Positions 20,261-30,800 of a stretch of 64,000 nucleotides of DNA are shown in pieces. The notes below the pieces were generated by a model. It did no database searches. It was not told where the DNA came from and was given only the letters and a program-made list of their open reading frames with translations. Origin of the DNA: Struthio camelus (lineage: Eukaryota; Chordata; Aves; Struthioniformes; Struthionidae). The stretch is taken from contig NC_090968.1 in NCBI RefSeq assembly GCF_040807025.1, positions 1,054,001 to 1,118,000 of the forward strand. The letters run 5' to 3'. How positions within the stretch are numbered: position 1 is the stretch's first letter; the number at the start of each line of letters is the position of its first letter. The position numbers and the translations under genes were made by a program.

Positions 20261-22930
20261 GGTCCCTGTCCATGGAGGTCCCTGTCCATAGGGGTCCCCG
20301 GTCCATAGGGTCCCCTGTCCATGGAGGTCCCTGTCCATGGGGTTGCCCTGTCCATAGGGTCCCCTATCCATGGGGGTCCCCTGTCCATGGAGGTCCCTGT
20401 CCATAGGGTCCCCAGTCCATGGGGTCCCCAGTCCATGGGGGTCCCCTGTCCATAGGGTCCCCTGTCCATAGGGTCCCCAGTCCATGGGGGTCCCCTGTCC
20501 ATAGGGTCCCCTGTCCATGGAGGTCCCTGTCCATGGGGTCCCCTGTCCATAGGGTCCCCTGTCCATGGGGGTCCCTGTCCATAGGGTCCCCTGTCCATGG
20601 AGGTCCCTGTCCATAGGGTTCCCCTGTCCATAGGGTCCCCAGTCCATGGGGTCCCCAGTCCATGAGGGTCCCTGTCCATGGGGTCCCCTGTCCATAGGTT
20701 CCCCTGTCCATGAGGGTCCCTGTCCATGGAGGTCCCTGTCCATAGGGTCCCCTGTCCATGGGGTCCCCAGTCCATGGGGGTCCCCAGTCCATGGGGGTCC
20801 CCAGTCCATGGAGGTCCCTGTCCATGGGGGTCCCCTGTCCATGAGGGTCCCTGTCCATGGGGGTCCCCTGTCCATGGGGTCCCCTGTCCATAGGGTCCCC
20901 AGTCCATGGGGGTCCCCAGTCCATGGAGGTCCCTGTCCATGAGGGTCCCTGTCCATGGAGGTCCCTGTCCATGGGGGTCCCCTGTCCATGGGGTTCCCCT
21001 GTCCATAGGGTCCCCTGTCCATGGGGTCCCCTGTCCATGGGGTCCCGAGTCCATAGGGTCCCCAGTCCATGGGGTCCCCTGTCCATAGGGTCCCCTGTCC
21101 ATGGGGTCCCTGTCCATGGAGGTCCCTGTCCATAGGGTCCCCTGTCCATGAGGGTCCCTGTCCATGGGGGTCCCCTGTCCATGGAGGTCCCTGTCCATGA
21201 GGGTCCCTGTCCATGAGGGTCCCCAGTCCATGAGGGTCCCCTGTCCATGGGGTCCCCTGTCCATAGGGTCCCCTGTCCATGAGGGTCCCTGTCCATGGGG
21301 GTCCCCAGTCCATGGAGGTCCCTGTCCATGAGGGTCCCTGTCCATGGAGGTCCCTGTCCATGGGGGTCCCCTGTCCATGGGGTCCCCTGTCCATAGGGTC
21401 CCCTGTCCATGAGGGTCCCTGTCCATGGGGGTCCCCAGTCCATGGAGGTCCCTGTCCATGAGGGTCCCTGTCCATGGAGGTCCCTGTCCATGGAGGTCCC
21501 TGTCCATGGGGGTCCCCAGTCCATGGAGGTCCCTGTCCATGAGGGTCCCTGTCCATGAGGTTCCCTGTCCATAGGGTCCCCTGTCCATAGGGTCCCCTGT
21601 CCATGGGGGTCCCCTGTCCATGGGGTCCCTATCCGCGGGGTCCCTGTCCATGAGGGTCCCTGTCCATGGAGGTCCCTGTCCATGGGGGTCCCCTGTCCAT
21701 GGGGTCCCCTGTCCATAGGGTCCCCTGTCCATGAGGGTCCCCAGTCCATGGAGGTCCCTGTCCATGAGGGTCCCTGTCCATGGGGTCCCCTGTCCATGGA
21801 GGTCCCTGTCCATAGGGTCCCCTGTCCATAGGGTCCCCTGTCCATGGGGTCCCTATCCGCGGGGTCCCTGTCCATGGAGGTCCCTGTCCATAGGGTCCCC
21901 TGTCCATGGGGTCCCCTGTCCATAGGGTTCCCCTGTCCATAGGGTCCCCTATCCATGGGGGTCCCCTGTCCATGGAGGTCCCTGTCCATGGGGGGTCCCC
22001 TGTCCATAGGGTCCCCAGTCCATGGGGGTCCCCTGTTCATGGAGGTCCCTGTCCATGGGGGTCCCCTGTCCATAGGGTCCCCTGTCCATGGAGGTCCCTG
22101 TCCATGGGGTCCCCTGTCCATGGGGGTCCCTGTCCATAGGGTCCCCTGGCCATGGAGGTCCCTGTCCATAGGGTTCCCCTGTCCATAGGGTCCCCAGTCC
22201 ATGGGGTCCCCAGTCCATGAGGGTCCCTGTCCATGAGGTCCCCTGTCCATAGGTTCCCCTGTCCATGAGGGTCCCTGTCCATGGAGGTCCCTGTCCATAG
22301 GGTCCCCTGTCCATGAGGGTCCCTGTCCATGGAGGTCCCTGTCCATAGGGTCCCCAGTCCATGGGGGTCCCCTGTCCATGGAGGTCCCCTGTCCATAGGG
22401 TCCCCTGTCCATGAGGGTCCCTGTCCATGGAGGTCCCTGTCCATAGGGTCCCCTGTCCATGGGGTCCCCTGTCCATGGAGGTCCCTGTCCATGAGGGTCC
22501 CTGTCCATGGGGGTCCCCAGTCCATGGAGGTCCCTGTCCATAGGGTCCCTGTCCATGGGGTCCCTGTCCATGGGGGTCCCCTGTCCATGAGGGTCCCTGT
22601 CCATGAGGGTCCCTGTCCATGGAGGTCCCTGTCCATAGGGTCCCCTGTCCATGAGGGTCCCTGTCCATGGAGGTCCCTGTCCATAGGGTTCCCAGTCCAT
22701 GGGGGTCCCCTGTCCATGGAGGTTCCCTGTCCATAGGGTCCCCTGTCCATGAGGGTCCCTGTCCATGGAGGTCCCTGTCCATGGGGTCCCCAGTCCATGG
22801 AGGTCCCTGTCCATGAGGGTCCCTGTCCATGGGGGTCCCCAGTCCATGGAGGTCCCTGTCCATGAGGGTCCCTGTCCATGGGGGTCCCCTGTCCATGGGG
22901 GTCCCCTGTCCATGGGGTCCCTATCCGCGG
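20261..22930 (+). repeat. Intergenic minisatellite, 16-18-bp GGTCCCTGTCCATGG unit
   Basis: About 2.7 kb (roughly 150 copies) of GGTCCCCTGTCCATGGG and close variants (CCATAGGG, CCATGAGG, CCAGTCCATGG) fill the whole space between the TET3 poly(A) signal and the BOLA3 promoter. The unit contains no stop codon on the minus strand, so frames of 460 to 912 codons (Met-Asp-Arg-Gly-Pro type) appear there. They have no domain and run antisense to both neighbours. Confidence 0.96.
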
Positions 22931-22939
22931 GGTCCCCCG

Positions 22940-23103
22940 CCCGCGGGGGCGGTGCGGAGCGCCGCGGGTCCGCCGGGCCGCCAGAGGGCGCCGCCGCGGC
23001 CGCCGCCGCCGCCGCCGCGGGTGCCGGGGCGGGTGCCGCCCCCGTGGGCGGGGCGCGCTGCCATTGGCCGGGCGGCGCGTGACCCCGCGGGGCGCCGCCC
23101 ACT
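22940..23103 (+). promoter_or_regulatory. BOLA3 promoter and 5' UTR
   Basis: A short GC-rich, TATA-less segment wedged between the minisatellite and the BOLA3 ATG. It has a GC box (GTGGGCGGGGC at 23043-23053) and an inverted CCAAT box (ATTGG, 23063-23067). A GCC run lies at about 22995-23020. Confidence 0.65.
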
Positions 23104-26100
23104 ATGGCCGCCGCCGGGGCCGGGGCGGGCGCGGGGCTGCTGGGCCGCCGGCCGGTGAGTCTGTCCGTCCGTCCGTGTGTGCCCCCGCCCAGTCCAGGGT
23201 AGGGGGTGGGGGCGCCTTGTCCTTGCCCGGGACTCCCTCCTCCCAGCTTCTGGGGGGGGGGGTCCGTCTCTCTGTGCCCCCCCCCCCGCCCCGGTCCCGG
23301 CGGAGGAGCCGCCCGCCCCCCGGCGGCCCCCCCATCTCAGTCCATGGTGGAGGAGCCCGCCCCCCCCCCCCCGGCGGCCCCCCCATCTCAGTCCATGGTG
23401 GAGGAGCCCGCCCCCCCCCCCGGCGGCCCCCCCCATCCCAGTCCATGGTGAAGGAGCGCCCCCCCCCCCCATCTCAGTCCATGCTGGAAGAGCCCCCCCC
23501 CCCCCATCTCAGTCCATGGTGAAGGAGCGCGCCCCCCCCCGGGCGCCCCCCATCCCTGTCATGGTGAAGGAGGCGCCCCCCCCCCAATCCCAGTCCGTGC
23601 TGGAGGAGCCCCCCCCCCCATCCCAGTCCATGGTGAAGGAGCCCCCCCCCCCCCATCCCAGTCCATGCTGGAAGAGCCCCCCCCCCCCCCATCCCAGTCC
23701 ATGGTGAAGGTGCCCCCCCCCCCATCCCAGTCCATGGTGAAGGAGCGCCCCCCCCCCCCATCTCAGTCCATGGTGGAGGAGCCCCCCCCCCCCATCTCAG
23801 TCCATGCTGGAAGAGCCCCCCCCCCCCAATCCCAGTCCATGGTGAAGGAGCGCCCCCCCCCCCCCGGGCGCCCCCCATCCCTGTCATGGTGAAGGAGGCG
23901 CCCCCCCCCCAATCCCAGTCCGTGCTGGAGGAGCCCCCCCCCCCCCCATCCCAGTCCATGGTGAAGGAGCCACCCCCCCCCAATCCCAGTCCATGCTGGA
24001 AGAGCCCCCCCCCCCCATCCCAGTCCATGGTGAAGGTGCCCCCCCCCCCCATCCCAGTCCATGGTGAAGGAGCCCCCCCCCCCCATCTCAGTCCATGGTG
24101 GAGGAGCCCCCCCCCCCATCTCAGTCCATGCTGGAAGAGCCCCCCCCCCCCATCCCAGTCCATGGTGAAGGAGCGCCCCCCCCCCCCGGGCGCCCCCCAT
24201 CCCTGTCATGGTGAAGGAGGCGCCCCCCCCCCCAATCCCAGTCCGTGCTGGAGGAGCCCCCCCCCCATCCCAGTCCATGGTGAAGGAGCCCCCCCCCCCC
24301 AATCCCAGTCCATGCTGGAAGAGCCCCCCCCCCCCATCCCAGTCCATGGTGAAGGTGCCCCCCCCCCATCCCAGTCCATGGTGAAGGAGCCCCCCCCCCC
24401 ATCTCAGTCCATGGTGGAGGAGCCCCCCCCCCCATCTCAGTCCATGCTGGAAGAGCCCCCCCCCCCCATCCCAGTCCATGGTGAAGGAGCGCCCCCCCCC
24501 CCGGGCGCCCCCCATCCCTGTCATGGTGAAGGAGGCGCCCCCCCCCCCATCTCAGTCTGTGCTGGAGGAGCCCCCCCCCCCCATCCCAGTCCATGGTGAA
24601 GGAGCCCCCCCCCCCCCAATCCCAGTCCATGCTGGAAGAGCCCCCCCCCCATCCCAGTCTATGGTGAAGGTGCCCCCCCCCCATCCCAGTCCATGGTGAA
24701 GGAGCGCCCCCCCCCCCGGGCGTCCCCCATCCCTGTCATGGTGAAGGAGGCGCCCCCCCCCCCCAATCCCAGTCCGTGCTGGAGGAGCCCCCCCCCCCCC
24801 AATCCCAGTCCATGCTGGAAGAGCCCCCCCCCCATCCCAGTCCATGGTGAAGGTGCCCCCCCCCCCATCCCAGTCCATGGTGAAGGAGCGCCCCCCCCAT
24901 CCCAGTCCATGGTGAAGGAGCCCCCCCCCCCCATCTCAGTCCATGGTGGAGGAGCCCCCCCCCCCATCTCAGTCCATGCTGGAAGAGCCCCCCCCCCCCA
25001 TCCCAGTCCATGGTGAAGGAGCCCCCCCCCCCCCATCTCAGTCCATGGTGGAGGAGCCCCCCCCCCCATCTCAGTCCATGCTGGAAGAGCCCCCCCCCCC
25101 ATCCCAGTCCATGGTGAAGGAGCGCCCCTCCCCCCATCCCAGTCCATGGTGAAGGAGCCCCCCCCCCATCTCAGTCCATGGTGGAGGAGCCCCCCCCCCC
25201 ATCTCAGTCCATGCTGGAAGAGCCCCCCCCCCCCCATCCCAGTCCATGGTGAAGGAGCGCCCCCCCCCCCCCCGGGCGCCCCCCCCATCCCTGTCATGGT
25301 GAAGGAGGCGCCCCCCCCCCCCATCTCAGTCCGTGCTGGAGGAGCCCCCCCCCATCCCAGTCCATGGTGAAGGAGCCCCCCCCCCCCCCCAATCCCAGTC
25401 CATGCTGGAAGAGCCCCCCCCCCCATCCCAGTCCATGGTGAAGGTGCCCCCCCCCCCATCCCAGTCCATGGTGAAGGAGCGCCCCCCCCCCCCCCGGGGC
25501 ACCCCCCCATCCCAGTCCATGGTGAAGGAGCCCCCCCCCCCCCCAATCCCAGTCCGTGCTGGAAGAGCCCCCCCCCCCCCATCCCAGTCCATGATGAAGG
25601 AGCCCCCCCCCCCATCCCAGTCCATGGTGAAGGCCACACCCCCCCCCCCCCCCAAAACCTTCTCCTGGTGCCCCCCATCCTGTCCTGGTGCTGGCTGCCT
25701 TCCCCTTCTCCTGGTGCCCTGGACCCCAGGTAACAGTGAAGGGACCTTCTCCCCACCCTGCCCCCTCTGATACCACCCCCCCCCATGCTGGTGATGGTCC
25801 CCAACTTTGGTAGTGGTTGGGGGTGAGCCCTGGTGAAGGGACCCCCCCCCCCCAAGTCCATGTTTGCTGCGGGAAGCGTCCCGGCTCCGAGGGGTGCTGC
25901 CTGCGGCGCTGACGGCTGCCTCGGCGCCCCCAGCTCTTGCTGCGCTGCAGCGCCTGGAGACCCTTCAGCTCGCAGACGGATGGGGAGGCCAGGGTGGCCC
26001 GAGTCCTGCGCGAGAAATTCCCCCGGGCTTCTGCCATCAGAGTCGTGGATATCTCCGGTAAGAAGACCAAGAGGGCTAAGACAGCTCTTGGGGGGTTTTT

Positions 26101-26779
26101 TCCCCCCCTACCTACCTTCAACCAGGCCCTGCACGTTGTGAGGGCCGGGTTATCTTTTGCAACTTACTTTCCTCTCTCCACAAGCTGTTTGTGCTGTGAT
26201 GACCCCTCCCCGAAAAGGGGTTCAGTTAATGCCAAGAATTTGTGGGTGCCTAGTGTGCATGCAGCCCGTGTGGCTCTCTGCACTGGGAAGGGGCATCGTG
26301 TATGGTTTGACCCACGCGCCTACTGGTTCTTTCCTCTTGCAGGTGGCTGTGGGGCCATGTATGAAATCCATATAGAATCGGAGGACTTCAAGGAGAAGCG
26401 AACAGTGCAGCAGCACCAAATGGTTAACCAGGTATGGGAGAGTGGGGCGAGGGCTGCGCTCCGCCCAAAGTGTGGGTGGCTGCACTTGGTGCTTGAGAGA
26501 TTTGGGGCTTCAAATGTGCCACTTTGGGCTGGGACTCTTGCTGTAGGTCTTCAAAAGGGGGTTGGGACTCAGTGCTGTTGGTGACTGGTGGTTTGAGCTG
26601 AAGGCTGCCACCCTTTTTTTTTTTTTTTTTTGGCGCAGGAGGGCCTTTTATCAGGGCAGCCTGGTGTGGTGGGAGGTGGGACTCACTGTTGGTGCTTGTC
26701 TGCTTGCGTACAGGCACTGAGTGAGGAGATCAAGAGCATGCATGGACTGAGGATCTTCACCTCCACCCCCAAGCCTTGA
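23104..26779 (+). CDS. BOLA3: BOLA3, mitochondrial BolA-family iron-sulfur assembly factor
   Basis: BOLA3 acts in the mitochondrial matrix with GLRX5 and NFU1 to deliver [4Fe-4S] clusters to lipoic acid synthase and respiratory complex proteins. Four exons: 23104-23154, 25934-26057, 26343-26431, 26714-26779. All phases close, giving 109 residues against 107 in human. Residues 1 to about 30 (MAAAGAGAGAGLLGRRP onward, Arg-rich, no acidic residue) form the transit peptide. The BolA fold follows: REKFPRA, GGCGAMYEI with the conserved Cys61, KEKRTVQQHQMVNQAL, and HGLRIFTS with conserved His98. Cys61 and His98 are the expected cluster-ligand positions. The first intron is almost wholly a minisatellite. 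The gene is convergent with MOB1A. Confidence 0.97.
23303..25634 (+). repeat. Poly-C minisatellite in BOLA3 intron 1
   Basis: Units of about 36 bases have the form CCCATCCCAGTCCATGGTG, AAGGAGC and then 8-12 C. Variants are CCATGGTGGAGGAGC, CCATGCTGGAAGAGC and a divergent CCCTGTCATGGTGAAGGAGG. The divergent unit recurs at about 23556, 23881, 24203, 24519, 24733 and 25291, showing a higher-order period near 320 bases over the first part. C runs vary from 7 to 14. The minus strand carries regularly spaced G runs. Confidence 0.95.
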
Positions 26780-26894
26780 GGCTGGCCTGTGTGCCCTGCT
26801 GCTGGGGGGGCAGCACCAGGAAGAGCTTCCTCCAGTGAAGTGCTTGTGCAACTGGGGGGGGATTGGTGGGGGGGGGGGGCGCTGAGTTGACCTT

Positions 26895-26900
26895 AATAAA
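26895..26900 (+). terminator. BOLA3 poly(A) signal
   Basis: AATAAA 116 bases after the BOLA3 stop codon gives a compact 3' UTR. The next stretch (about 26920-27090) is unique sequence between the convergent BOLA3 and MOB1A ends, with nothing recognisable in it. Confidence 0.85.
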
Positions 26901-27089
26901 GAAGCTGCTGCTGTGTGGCCAGTCAGCGCTGTGTGTGCATGGACACTGCCCCTCCGGGGGGGACTACCTGCTCGGGAAATTCCAAGTGCTGCATTTGCTT
27001 TTTGAGCATGCTCAGCCAGGCAGCACAGCTTCAGGCAGGGACTTTGGGGGGCAGGGGAGAACACACCACAAGAAGCAGGAAGGAGAAAC

Positions 27090-27831
27090 TTTATTGCCTT
27101 CAAAGGAGGGGGAGGGGGGGGGTCCCTTTCCTTCCTTCCCCCACCCTGTGGAGTTGAGATATAGAAAAGCTGCTACTGCTGGAGGCCCCTGCCCTAGGCC
27201 TTGCTGGACAGGGAACATTACCCTAGCACTGAGGCACTTCTGTTTTCCCCCCTCCCCCCACAAGCTGCCAGGAAGGGCTTTAAGGCTCAAAGTGCATCTA
27301 AACCCAAAAAGCACGTCAAAACAAACTATGCTGCTGCCACTGCCAGCTCTTCCCATGTGCTGACTTGGCTTCCGCTGGCTCTGCTCTTTTGGTCACTACG
27401 AGATGCTGAAGTCCAGAGGGAAACTGCAGCCAACCAGTGCAGTCTTCAACGAGAGGAGCAGAAGTGTATCGCACTTTGTCACAGCATGCTGTGACAATCA
27501 GGGACTTCCTTCCCCAGCCAAGAAGCTGTAAAACTCACACATTGCTTCCCATTTCTAGGCCAGACTAGAATTATTACATGGAGTTTAGAAAAGTAGACTA
27601 AAGGTGCTGGAGTCACCACAGCTTGGCCAACAAGTTACAGAGCTGTGGGGATCTGCTGCTGCTGTCCAGATTTTTAAGCGAGGTTTCGCCAAAGGCCTCC
27701 GAGACACGAGCTGGGCTCTGCTGAACCGCAGTCCAGCTTCTCTGGCTTGCGCCGCTGAAGGCAAAGCGGAAATAGTGGCTGGGGGACGAAGCGATAAAGG
27801 AGTGGCCGAACGCGTCCTCCCAGGGAAAGTC
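27090..27831 (-). other. MOB1A 3' UTR with poly(A) signal
   Basis: TTTATT at 27090-27095 is AATAAA on the minus strand, 740 bases beyond the MOB1A stop codon. No other feature is evident. A longer 3' UTR overlapping the end of BOLA3 cannot be excluded. Confidence 0.6.
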
Positions 27832-30800
27832 TTATCTGTCTTTTGAGCCCAGCTTTTCGATCAGTTCCTGCAGAGGAGCCAACTCCCGCCTGTCAATCAA
27901 GTTGAATTCCTGGCAGGGGAAAAACAAAGCAAAATAAAATTAGGTACCTTGTAAAGAGCTGCCGGAAAACACCTGCCTTCACACTCAGCCGAGAATGCCC
28001 GTTTCACCAGGAACTGCCTGCATAAGCGCACGCCCGTTGTCCAGTGCTTTCCAGAGGAATCGGAGCATCCCCGTTACTACCGCAGCAGCAGAAACCGCCT
28101 CGCTCGATTCTTTTTGAGTGAACCCAAGCCTTTCGGGCAAAGATAAACCGCTTTAGGGCATCGCTGAGAAGCGCCACGCTCTTCATTGTTCACCACTAAG
28201 CTCTTTCTTTGGCTTCCGGTTCCCTTCCTGCAGGCCATCAACTACAACCAGAGAGGAAAATGCAAGCGTTTGCAGTCAACTCCTTGCGCTTCCTGCAAAA
28301 AGAACAGCCTGACTGCACAGGTCCCACGGTGGGAGCCGGCTCTGTCTTCCATCTCACAAAAACATTTTAATCGCAGTCTGGGCTTCTCAAAGAGCGAGGA
28401 GGCTCTTACAACCTGCTTCCCTGAAAAAGAAACGCAAGCGCGTGGCGACCAGCCACCTTCTGCAACTCACCTGCACAAAGAAGATAAAGTGCTTGAAGGA
28501 GGTGTTGAGATGCGCCTCCTCCTGTAGCCGCATGACGGAATCGAAGTGCTGGTGGTAAATGTGGGCGTACACGCGGAACAGCCGCTTCAGGATAGTCTTG
28601 GCCACCGACATGAAGTTCTTGGGAAAAGGGACGCCTGAAACGCACCGAACGTGCAGGGTAAGCGTTCCGGTTCCGTCAGCAATGCAAAAGCGAGCGGCCC
28701 CGGCCGCCCCCTCGCCTCGGGCCCCTACGGAAGGCGCGCTTCGTCACGCGACCGCAATTACCGATCTTTGAAGGAAAGAGAGTTTCGTCATCCAGCTGGT
28801 CCTGAACCCACGTCATCAAGTAATCAATGTACTTCGGAGCTGAGCATTTAATTGGCTTCTTTATGTTGGTGCCGTCTGCCCAATGGTATTCGTACCTACG
28901 GGGAGAGGGAAGGAAAATACGTTCTTGGCTCCGAGACATGCCTTTTCAGGCCCCGCTCCTCCTTCCTCTCCTCGGGAAGGTACGACACTGCAAAACAAGT
29001 ATTCCCGAGACAAGACGAGCGCAGCGTTAACGGCATTAGCAGCGCTTCGCTTTCACGTCCGCGTCAACCCCTTCTCAAGCGTAACGGGAAAGTCGCAGTT
29101 AACAGCTCCTTTCTAATGCTACAGCAACCACTGCACCGGGGTTTGGCCCTTGAAACGTCACTCAACTTTGCGGCAACCTACTTTGACATCAAAAATCCCT
29201 TAAGATGAGACAAAACTTGGCTGAAAGGGGAACGCCGGGGCTATCTCTGCACCATTTAAGCCACTTCACATATGGCTTTCAGATACCGTCCGGGAATTCT
29301 GCTCGTCGTCAGCCCCCCGCCGTACCACTCGTACATCATGCGCCCCTCCGGTAGCTGCCCGCACGTGCGAGCTGATCGACTTTCCGAAGCAACGAACCCC
29401 GAGGCCGCCCATTAGCGGAAGGCTTTTGAAGCCACCGTTTCAAACTGACACGCGTGCTTATCAATCACGCCTTTCCACAGAACCAGGGCAGATGTTTACC
29501 ATAGCGCTGAGCGGTATTTATCAGAGCTCTTCTGTGAAATCCTACAAAAGCGGGGTTTGGGGGGGGGGGGGGGATATCGACACATTCCAATTGTGTCGCG
29601 TCTCAGCCGACAACAAGCGAAAACAAATGGTGCACTTTACACAGGAAGCGTTTACAGGAAACGGCCCCAAATATAGAAACAGGAACCTTGCGGTCTAGTT
29701 ACTGCTAGTTAAAGAAGTGGGGCAGGATTTTACATGGCACCCTGCAAATATGACTTTATTAGCCAGACTCCACTTCCCGAGCCAAATGACAAATAGCCTC
29801 TGCCAACCATACTAAGACGACACACCGCTGTAGCAGGACATTCAACTCGACAAAACTACGGCATCAAAACTCAAGCGGCAAAAGAGTTAGCAAACAAATT
29901 AGTTTCTACCTGCAAGGAAACGCTCGGCACCGGACGTGGGAGGCTAAATTTGGCAGAAACGCTGCAGCCATTTGCAAGGTAGCGCAGAGCCATCATATAC
30001 TTTCTCTCCCTCTGGATGTTCATAAAAACAGCCTCCTAAAGCAACTCGGAAAAACAGCCAGGCACCCCAAGGACGCAACCCCTATTCTTGTCCTCCTTTC
30101 AACCCACCCTGACCTTCTCCTGCAAAGCAGATACCTTAACACCGCATCAGGTGTCTTAAACTCACATCCTGAAAACCACCGCTTGCGCTTCTTGACCGCG
30201 TGACGAGCGCCACCGACGTGACTGGAGAGACAAGAGCCCCTGAAACCGCCACGGGACGGCGCAGGCTTCGTGCCGACGTGTGGCCTACGCTGGCCTAAAA
30301 TTGCTTCGGGACGGTCCGACGGCACAAACGTTACCCGGCTTGATTTGATGCAAAGTTTAGACCCAAAAGACATTCACAAAGCACTTCTCTGATGTACATA
30401 CTATTCCTTAGAATCTCCGTGATGTTCCCTTTCCCACTTTAGCTCTCCTCGATGGCACAAGCATCTGGCCACCCTCTTCTCCGCTGCACACACCACACGG
30501 TAATCCGACCCGGCTATTTGCCTATCTGGTGTCATCTTGCATTCCACCCTCTACCAGCAGCAGCAGCAATTGGAGCCGCTTGTACTTTAAAAAGCACGCT
30601 ACGGTCTCTCAGAGCATTCATTCCATAAGACAGCAGATTGAGAGGCTACAGTAAGACTCAAGAGCAATACCTGACGCTTCAGATCAAGTTTGACCTATCA
30701 TTTTCCTTAGAACAAATCATTTTAACAAACCAATCTTTCCAGGTTCCCGACAAGATACAGGCCTCACTGATCAGCAGGGAAAAAAATCCCCACTCGTTTA

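Noticed and set aside
20364-23102. 912-codon open frame on the minus strand, Met-Asp-Arg-Gly-Pro repeats
   Set aside because: It is read-through of a short repeat unit that lacks stop codons. The other two minus frames are also long, and it has no domain. It begins antisense in the BOLA3 promoter.
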